DNA of 33,481 nt. Source: Trichomonas tenax (lineage: Eukaryota > Parabasalia > Trichomonadida > Trichomonadidae). The notes beneath the pieces are model-generated. The model was not told the origin of the DNA and ran no database searches. It saw only the letters and a list, made by a program, of their open reading frames with translations. Made by a program: the position numbers and the translations under genes. Positions within the stretch are counted from its first letter, which is position 1. Each line of letters opens with the position of its first letter. Where the stretch lies: contig JALKBU010000558.1 of NCBI GenBank assembly GCA_023091735.1, forward strand, positions 1 to 33,481, written 5' to 3'. Below, piece after piece: positions 28,718 through 33,481 of the stretch.

Positions 28718-29371
28718 TCATTGCTTGATAATGTTTTGTATAGATTCCATTCCAGACTCTCCTCCTTTCTTTTGAGGCGAAAATTGAGGTGCTGGAGATA
28801 ATGGCGAATTATCAGGAATATAATCGCTAAACATTTCCCTCGGTTGCTTTGGCCTCATCTGCTGCTTTGTTCCCAGCTGCAGTGAAAGCCCTTGATTGCT
28901 TTTGCTTTTAGCTATTTTAGATTCTCCGTAATATTGGTTTTGCTTCGACCTGCTTACGTATGACCTTGGAAGGTCTCCTTGGCGTGGCTCCTTTCTAAGG
29001 CCATTTTGCCTCGTTTCTGGTTTGTAGCTAATTTCTTGGCTCATGCCTCTGTCTGGGAGCCCACGAGATTCCTGCCTACGTGCGTTATCTTGTCTATGCG
29101 GATTTTCTCTTTTCCCTTGTTTTTGATTTTGATTTTGCGCTGGTTTTGGCGATGCATCTGGCTTATATTCCTTAAACCTACTGGCATTGAAGTTCTCTGA
29201 CTGAGAATGCGACATTTTTTGCTTTCTTTCTTTCTTTTGATTATTTTCATTTCCAGTTTTACTTGACTTTTTCACTTTCCCTTGTTCGAAATCTGTGTAG
29301 AAGGACTCATCGAAGCTCCCTCTGCCATTAGAAATGAGAAAACTCGGTGTTACATTTTCAACTTCAGCCAT
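28718..29371 (-). CDS. Basic, disordered protein
   Basis: This is a 217-residue protein rich in lysine, arginine, glutamine, asparagine and serine. It has no hydrophobic core or membrane segment. A more ordered N-terminus (MAEVENVTPSFLISNGRGSF) is followed by a long low-complexity stretch, then MFSDYIPDNSPLSPAPQFSP. The DNSPLSP and FSPQ parts are possible sites for proline-directed kinases. The make-up suits an RNA- or DNA-binding scaffold, but nothing identifies it. The start at 29371 (ATG) is preferred to an in-frame GTG at 29398. The sequence TCAATTTCATTA directly before the ATG closely resembles the trichomonad initiator element (TCAYTWYTCATTA) with one base missing. Just upstream lies a tract with almost no G. 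Confidence 0.65.
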   Translation of the reverse strand: MAEVENVTPSFLISNGRGSFDESFYTDFEQGKVKKSSKTGNENNQKKERKQKMSHSQSENFNASRFKEYKPDASPKPAQNQNQKQGKRENPHRQDNARRQESRGLPDRGMSQEISYKPETRQNGLRKEPRQGDLPRSYVSRSKQNQYYGESKIAKSKSNQGLSLQLGTKQQMRPKQPREMFSDYIPDNSPLSPAPQFSPQKKGGESGMESIQNIIKQ

Positions 29372-29400
29372 TAATGAAATTGAGAAAACTGCTGTCACGT
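29360..29400 (-). promoter_or_regulatory. Initiator-like element before the disordered-protein gene
   Basis: On the minus strand TCAATTTCATTA abuts the ATG at 29371. It matches the Trichomonas initiator consensus TCAYTWYTCATTA apart from a one-base gap, at the usual distance from the start. It supports both the start choice and a trichomonad origin. A TGACAC-type core also lies just upstream, near 29395. Confidence 0.45.
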
Positions 29401-29407
29401 TTCATTG

Positions 29408-29634
29408 ACACTTTTACACCCCTTTACAAACTTTAAACCCCCTTTTAAATCCTTATCCATTTTATTTTTTTCACACCCTTTAATAAAATTTCCCCTTATT
29501 AATTTTCGACACCCATTAATAATTTTCCCCATTTTTATTAATCCACGCCCTTTTTAATATTTTCCCATTTTAATAATATTATACTCATTAATATAATTCC
29601 CCTTTTATTATTTCACCCCCTTTTATTTAATTTT
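29408..29634. repeat. Tract almost free of G
   Basis: Over about 227 bp the plus strand has 57 C but only two G (at 29508 and 29547). It is made of C runs of three to five separated by A/T stretches (ACCCCTTT, CCCCTTTTATTATTTC). On the minus strand these are spaced G runs. It directly borders transposon copy 3 and the upstream side of the disordered-protein gene. The G runs are too far apart for an ordinary quadruplex. Confidence 0.85.
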
Positions 29635-29912
29635 AGAAGTGTTTCAACTGAAAATAATGAATTTGAGCGACTAAAATTGTAAAAATGTGGATCAGCATAT
29701 ATAAATCAATGGTAAGATTTCCTTTTCTAAGCTCGAACGATAGGTGTCAAGCCGCCAAATCTTTCTAAAAATGTAACAACACTTCACTCCAATTCTCAAT
29801 TTCAGTCTCTTTATTTTCAAGAATTCTCTCACTTACAGTACCCCATGGAGACACTTATAACAATGCCAAAGTTTCAGCCTCTAGTTTTGAGAGTCCTGGT
29901 TGAAACACTTCT
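29635..29912. mobile_element. Non-autonomous DNA transposon, copy 3 (278 bp)
   Basis: The ends are AGAAGTGTTTCAAC and, reverse-complemented, AGAAGTGTTTCAAC, identical over 14 bp. A perfect 8-bp target-site duplication, TTAATTTT, lies at 29627-29634 and 29913-29920. The interior is mostly unlike copies 1 and 2. However, AGCGACTAAAATTG near the left end matches AGCGACCAAAATTG of copy 2, so it is a second subfamily. No coding frame is present. Confidence 0.85.
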
Positions 29913-29920
29913 TTAATTTT

Positions 29921-30339
29921 TTAAAGGTTATTTGGCGAAAGGTTCTGTTTGAAGCTTAAGTGGGTCAATCCGCTCTAAGGAGATCATTCATTCTTGTCAT
30001 CATTTTGATAAATGTGAACAAACTTTTGTTTTGATTATAATATCAAAAATTAATATCCCATCTGAGATACAGTGAATAAGTTTTTTTTGTTCATTATTAC
30101 AAAAGCTAAATTTAGAAGAAATACTTTTTTTTTCAAAATTCAATGATTTGCTTCGCTCCCTATTTTTGTCGCGCAATTTGCCGACAAATGCAATATTAAA
30201 ATGATAAAATGTGGCATCTGACGGCAAAAGATAGTCTTGAATTCAAATTGTAACAAGGATCAGAGCAATTCAATTATGTCAATTTGACAATACAATTATT
30301 GTAATGATATCATTGTTTTCTCTCTGCATAAGAAGAAAC
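29921..30339. other. Intergenic stretch right of transposon copy 3
   Basis: About 420 bp of mostly AT-rich DNA. A minus-strand frame of 75 codons (30000-30227) exists but has poor codon character, so I do not call it a gene. No repeat or motif cluster was seen. Confidence 0.5.
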
Positions 30340-30837
30340 GCAGCCATTCATCCGATGACAACGAATGGATGATTCAGCTCTAAGAAAGAGAGCTGGTCTA
30401 AAGATCCTCCACAGTTTGGTCATCCTCAGACACCAACTGGAAAATAGCATCATGTATTTGCATCGCAGGATTCTACTAAGGTCGCAGAATGGCTCACATC
30501 ATTGTGGCCTCATGAAGCTGCAAAGATGAGTCTTCTTGGAAGGAAGATGAAATTCAACTCAGTTGGCAAAGCATTGAAGACTGCATACTTCAAGTATGAT
30601 ATGGTTGGTATTGATGCATAAGAAGGAACAAGGCACTCATCTCTCAAAGGCGCTTTCATTAAAGTTTCTATTGATCAGGATCCAAATACTAAACACAAAG
30701 TTTATCAATGCGAACTCGATTTCTCAGAAGTTTCTGTCTTTGTCAAAGCCCAGAGCACTAAAACTACAAAGAAGAAGAAGTTTTGTTGTCCATATAAGAA
30801 GAAAAAACGCGAGAAATGGTCTCGTCAACTAAGCTAA
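30340..30837 (+). pseudogene. Decayed gene, unknown family
   Basis: The plus strand holds a coding-like stretch of about 165 codons. One frame runs from about 30375 to a TAA at 30835-30837. It includes KESWSKDPPQFGHPQTPTGK, then VAEWLTSLWPHEAAKM, KMKFNSVGKALKTAYFKYD and YQCELDFSEVSVFVKAQS. The end is lysine-rich with a CC pair. Two stops interrupt it: a TAG at 30445-30447 and a TAA at 30619-30621. The first part (SHSSDDNEWM) lies in another frame, so a frameshift is also likely near 30375. The residues around both stops stay protein-like and GC content is raised, so decay is recent. I do not recognise the family. Confidence 0.7.
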
Positions 30838-31032
30838 TATATCAATCGATAAAGTGCCCCGTGGCAAAAAATTACTCAGAATATAAAACCTCGATCCTGG
30901 AAAGACAGATACATGTACACAAAAAAATCAATATATATTACAAAATCTAAATCTCGTGATTATAAGTTAGTTTAACCATATACTTCTAGGCTTATAATAC
31001 ATACAATACCAAGAAGCAGTGATTTAAGTTTT

Positions 31033-31064
31033 GTGATAATCCTAAGGCAAGAAGGGATTATCAC
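31033..31064. repeat. Hairpin with a perfect 10-bp stem
   Basis: GTGATAATCC at 31033-31042 and GGATTATCAC at 31055-31064 pair perfectly around a 12-base loop. It lies in the gap between the decayed gene and the HAD gene. It may be a terminator-like or protein-binding structure; no partner is evident. Confidence 0.5.
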
Positions 31065-31118
31065 GACGTTTCTTTGCTTATGACAAAAAATAACCATTCA
31101 GCTTTTGATGTGGTGTCA

Positions 31119-31150
31119 ATTTTTTAAATGAGTTAAAAAGAAGTTTTATT
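31119..31150 (+). repeat. Partial copy of the HAD gene's 5' end
   Basis: ATGAGTTAAAAAGAAG followed by TTTTATT (31128-31150) matches the first 23 bases of the HAD gene (31413-31435) in all but one base. The T-rich leader before the ATG is also shared. The single change turns codon 3 into TAA. After 31150 the similarity stops. It looks like a small duplication of the gene's start and leader. Confidence 0.7.
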
Positions 31151-31412
31151 TTCACTCATTTCAGGTTCAACAATTTTTCCTAAGCCCGAAGTCAAAGTAC
31201 CAACACATCAAAATCATGGTAAATACTACTACTCATGTGAGGGAGTCTAAATCTATGTCGTGTAAACACAGTTTAGTAGCTTTTTTTGAAGTCATAATTT
31301 CTTTATAATATAATACAATAATCAAAAATATATTTAATTATCAACAAATTATATGTTATTGTTAATTATTTACCAAGAAAAAATCCGATTTTTATTGTGG
31401 TAATTTTTTTTA

Positions 31413-32099
31413 ATGAGTGAAAAAGAAGTTTTATTAATAGACTGCGATGGCGTTTTATTTCCAGAAACATGTTTGCCAATAACAGAAATAAGCCAGGCGA
31501 TTAAGTCTATTGCGATAAAAAGGGGTTTTGACCTTAAAGATTTAGTAGAAGCGAAAAATAGAACAGTACAATATCACGAACTTGGATTGTTTAACGTTGT
31601 ATGGGAATTAAATAACAAAGATATCAACAAATATGAAGAATTTTGTACGGAAGTCTTTTCTATTGTTGATTATTCTCGAATCTCGAAAAATGAAAAGCTA
31701 TATGATCTATTAAAGCGCGTTTCCGAATATTATGACATATATATTGCGACAAATAATCACTTACTACACGTCAAAAATATTATTAGAAGATTATTCGATA
31801 TTGAATTAAGCAACGAATGCTTTATAAATGTTATAGACATCACCAAAACGCTCCAAAACGGTTGTTTCCACCCAAAACAGTCATTCGAAGGATTAGAAAT
31901 TTATGCACAAATTGCAAAGTCCAAAATAGAAAGGTGTATTCTATTGGATGACAACTCTGTCAACGTAACACGTGCGAACGAAATAAACATGAGAGCTTAT
32001 CAAATAACTTTAGTCGCGAACATAGAATTTACTTTGAAAGAGTTGTTAGCATCGCAATTGGATAAAAACACTGAACTATGTCAAAAATCAATTACATAA
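31413..32099 (+). CDS. HAD-family phosphatase, pyrimidine 5'-nucleotidase-like
   Basis: This is a 228-residue haloacid-dehalogenase hydrolase with all four motifs. The nucleophile and acid/base are D10 and D12 in LLIDCDGVLFP. The threonine is T113 in IATNNH. The lysine is K155 in FHPKQSFEG. The metal-binding acids are D179 and D180 in ILLDDNSVN. The helical cap between motifs I and II fits the subfamily of yeast Sdt1/Phm8 nucleotidases. Those remove phosphate from pyrimidine or other nucleoside monophosphates. Substrate is inferred from the layout only. The length suits a soluble single-domain enzyme. The ATG at 31413 is clear from the motif spacing. A truncated copy of its 5' end lies 285 bp upstream. 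Confidence 0.8.
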   Translation: MSEKEVLLIDCDGVLFPETCLPITEISQAIKSIAIKRGFDLKDLVEAKNRTVQYHELGLFNVVWELNNKDINKYEEFCTEVFSIVDYSRISKNEKLYDLLKRVSEYYDIYIATNNHLLHVKNIIRRLFDIELSNECFINVIDITKTLQNGCFHPKQSFEGLEIYAQIAKSKIERCILLDDNSVNVTRANEINMRAYQITLVANIEFTLKELLASQLDKNTELCQKSIT

Positions 32100-32707
32100 A
32101 TCGATGTTCATCTATGTTATGATCAGATAATTTGCATATTATCTATTCAACCATATTTTATCATCATTGAAACAGACATTTGACAGATGGTAGAGTTCAC
32201 CAGGCCACATATGATATATTTGCAAAATGCTTTTATCTTCTCATCAATAATATACTTCGTTTTTGATAATTTCAATAAAATACAGCGAAACAATGTTAAT
32301 TGTACATGATTTCGATATGAGTAATATCACATTATTACCAAGCTGCAAATATTATAAAATGTATAAAATTAAACATATCAATCAAAAGAATTGTACGATG
32401 ATGATTAAATCAATCCAATATATCATATATCAATAGATTTCATATCGTTAATTGGAATTATATTAATAGATATTAGTCGAACGAATTCATAGAACCCAAT
32501 GCATCATTATGTTTTACGATGAATATCAATATTATATTTACTACTGTTATTTTGAATATTTTCGAATCAAGATATCGTAAACAAAACACAGAAGTTCTAT
32601 AAAACCCATAATTTTACCATTTAATAACAATCCATAAATTATAATGTTTTATCAGAAAGATTCTTGAAATGAATTTTCAGATGCAGAAACAATATAGTGT
32701 CAGAGTA
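32100..32707. other. Intergenic, HAD to small gene
   Basis: About 600 bp of AT-rich DNA. I see no frame, repeat or motif cluster. Confidence 0.6.
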
Positions 32708-32905
32708 TCAGCCTTTCTTCTCCTGTGAACCGCATTGCATGGAATCGTTGAGATCTTTCTCATTTTCATTCGCTTGTTCATTGAATGTTAAGAGCTTGAC
32801 CTTGACTTCGTTATCAATGATCAGGGCCCGATTTTTGTCGCACTGTATCTTCAGCTCGTCTTTGGAACCTTTGTCTAATATAAAGTTCTTGAAATGAAAA
32901 GACAT
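32708..32905 (-). CDS. Small protein of unknown function (65 residues)
   Basis: A 65-codon frame in DNA richer in GC than its flanks. It starts at the ATG at 32905 (an in-frame GTG at 32932 is less likely). It contains MSFHFKNFILDKGSKDELK, then RALIIDNEVKVKLLTF, and ends with a hydrophilic tail. It may be a small beta-rich protein or the end of a larger lost gene. There is no recognisable motif. Confidence 0.4.
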   Translation of the reverse strand: MSFHFKNFILDKGSKDELKIQCDKNRALIIDNEVKVKLLTFNEQANENEKDLNDSMQCGSQEKKG

Positions 32906-33481
32906 TTTAGAAAATAAAGCACTTTTTGTCACTGTAAATGCTCACTGAAATTTTATCGTCAAATTTGGTCAATCATGAAGTTTTTCAGTGATACATGAAC
33001 ATCAAATCCCCAGTAGGATGCTGTGATACTGCCTTTTCATCGATTTATGAAATTCTAATTGATAAAACATATCATTGAATTTTTCAATAGGAAAAAATCG
33101 TATGTCATCAATTATCCTTTTTTGAATTCTGATGAACTTTTAAAACTTTGGTGATCTATAATGATTTAAGAAGAATTATTGCGTTTTGGTGCTAAAAATT
33201 TGGGATTTTTCAATTTCAATAAGTCTAAAAAGGCAGTATTTTTCCTTCTACGGTGTAGTCCCGCGACCTTCATAACTTTTTATCTGATCAATATTTTTTC
33301 GATTTGAAAGTACTTTCATGTACTTATTGATAGTTGTCTATCCAGTGGTATAAATGGCACAGTCTATATATCTATCTATCAAATCATTGTTTGCATTACA
33401 AAATGTCCAAAAATATACGATTTCCAGCATAAATGTATGCTCTACTATGCAGCATATGATATTTTTATGTGTATTATTGAT
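32906..33481. other. Intergenic, right end of window
   Basis: About 575 bp of AT-rich DNA to the end of the window. A short GC-richer patch (GTGTAGTCCCGCGACC, near 33253) stands out, but it has no partner to fold with and no reading frame. No other feature was seen. Confidence 0.5.

Noticed and set aside
30445..30621. TAG and TAA read as glutamine (altered genetic code), since the decayed gene reads on through both
   Set aside because: All intact genes here end in ordinary stops, with no internal TAA or TAG. Decay explains the two stops better.

Overview
The window looks like nuclear DNA of a parabasalid protist (trichomonad). It is strongly AT-rich between genes. All genes are intronless and use the standard code, with TAA, TAG and TGA all acting as stops. 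Neighbouring genes switch strand freely. The gene content mixes conserved eukaryotic housekeeping proteins with families that are expanded in trichomonads: a BspA-like leucine-rich-repeat fragment, a long ankyrin protein with a DUF3447-type layout, and a C2-domain protein. A Tritrichomonas- or Trichomonas-like genome fits best. This rests on gene content and style only; the species cannot be named from the window.

Layout, left to right. 1-535: low-complexity DNA with a 37-base T run and a possible coding relic. 536-5041 (-): a 1,501-residue flagellar MSP/ASH-repeat protein (CFAP65/HYDIN type). 5042-6946: a long intergenic region with two clusters of a recurring 11-bp motif and a 597-bp non-autonomous transposon. 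6947-7996 (+): a TBC Rab-GAP. 8130-8938 (-): a broken BspA-like gene. 8939-11029: intergenic, with a short coding relic and a nest of palindromes. 11030-12412 (-): a RasGAP-domain protein. 12763-12865: a GC-rich, foldable island ending in a T run. 13105-13422 (+): a tiny protein with a destruction box and an acidic tail. 13538-14680 (-): the B subunit of DNA polymerase alpha. 15122-16309 (-): a class I histone deacetylase with a transposon just upstream of its start codon. 16878-17855 (+): a short COG8. 18201-19067 (+): a multi-pass membrane protein resembling TRIC channels. 19233-21428 (-): an ankyrin gene broken by three frameshifts. 21810-22073 (-): a small unknown gene. 22651-24285 (+): a C2 protein with TerD-like regions, with tandem repeats on both sides. 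24689-26704 (+): Sec24. 27156-28358 (+): a coiled-coil protein with a degenerate PARP-like C-terminus. 28718-29371 (-): a disordered basic protein. 29408-29634: a tract almost free of G, then a third transposon copy. 30340-30837: a decayed gene. 31413-32099 (+): a HAD phosphatase. 32708-32905 (-): a small unknown gene.

The genes do not form a pathway. They are single genes for flagellar structure, vesicle traffic (TBC, COG8, Sec24), signalling (RasGAP, C2), DNA replication and chromatin. The most interesting material lies between them. First, there is a family of three short elements with 14-16 bp terminal inverted repeats and 8-bp target-site duplications. Second, an 11-bp motif, TGNCRYGTAAA, is concentrated upstream of several genes and mostly faces the same way as the gene. 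Third, there are two tandem-repeat blocks, a G-depleted tract, and a structured GC-rich island that could be an RNA gene.
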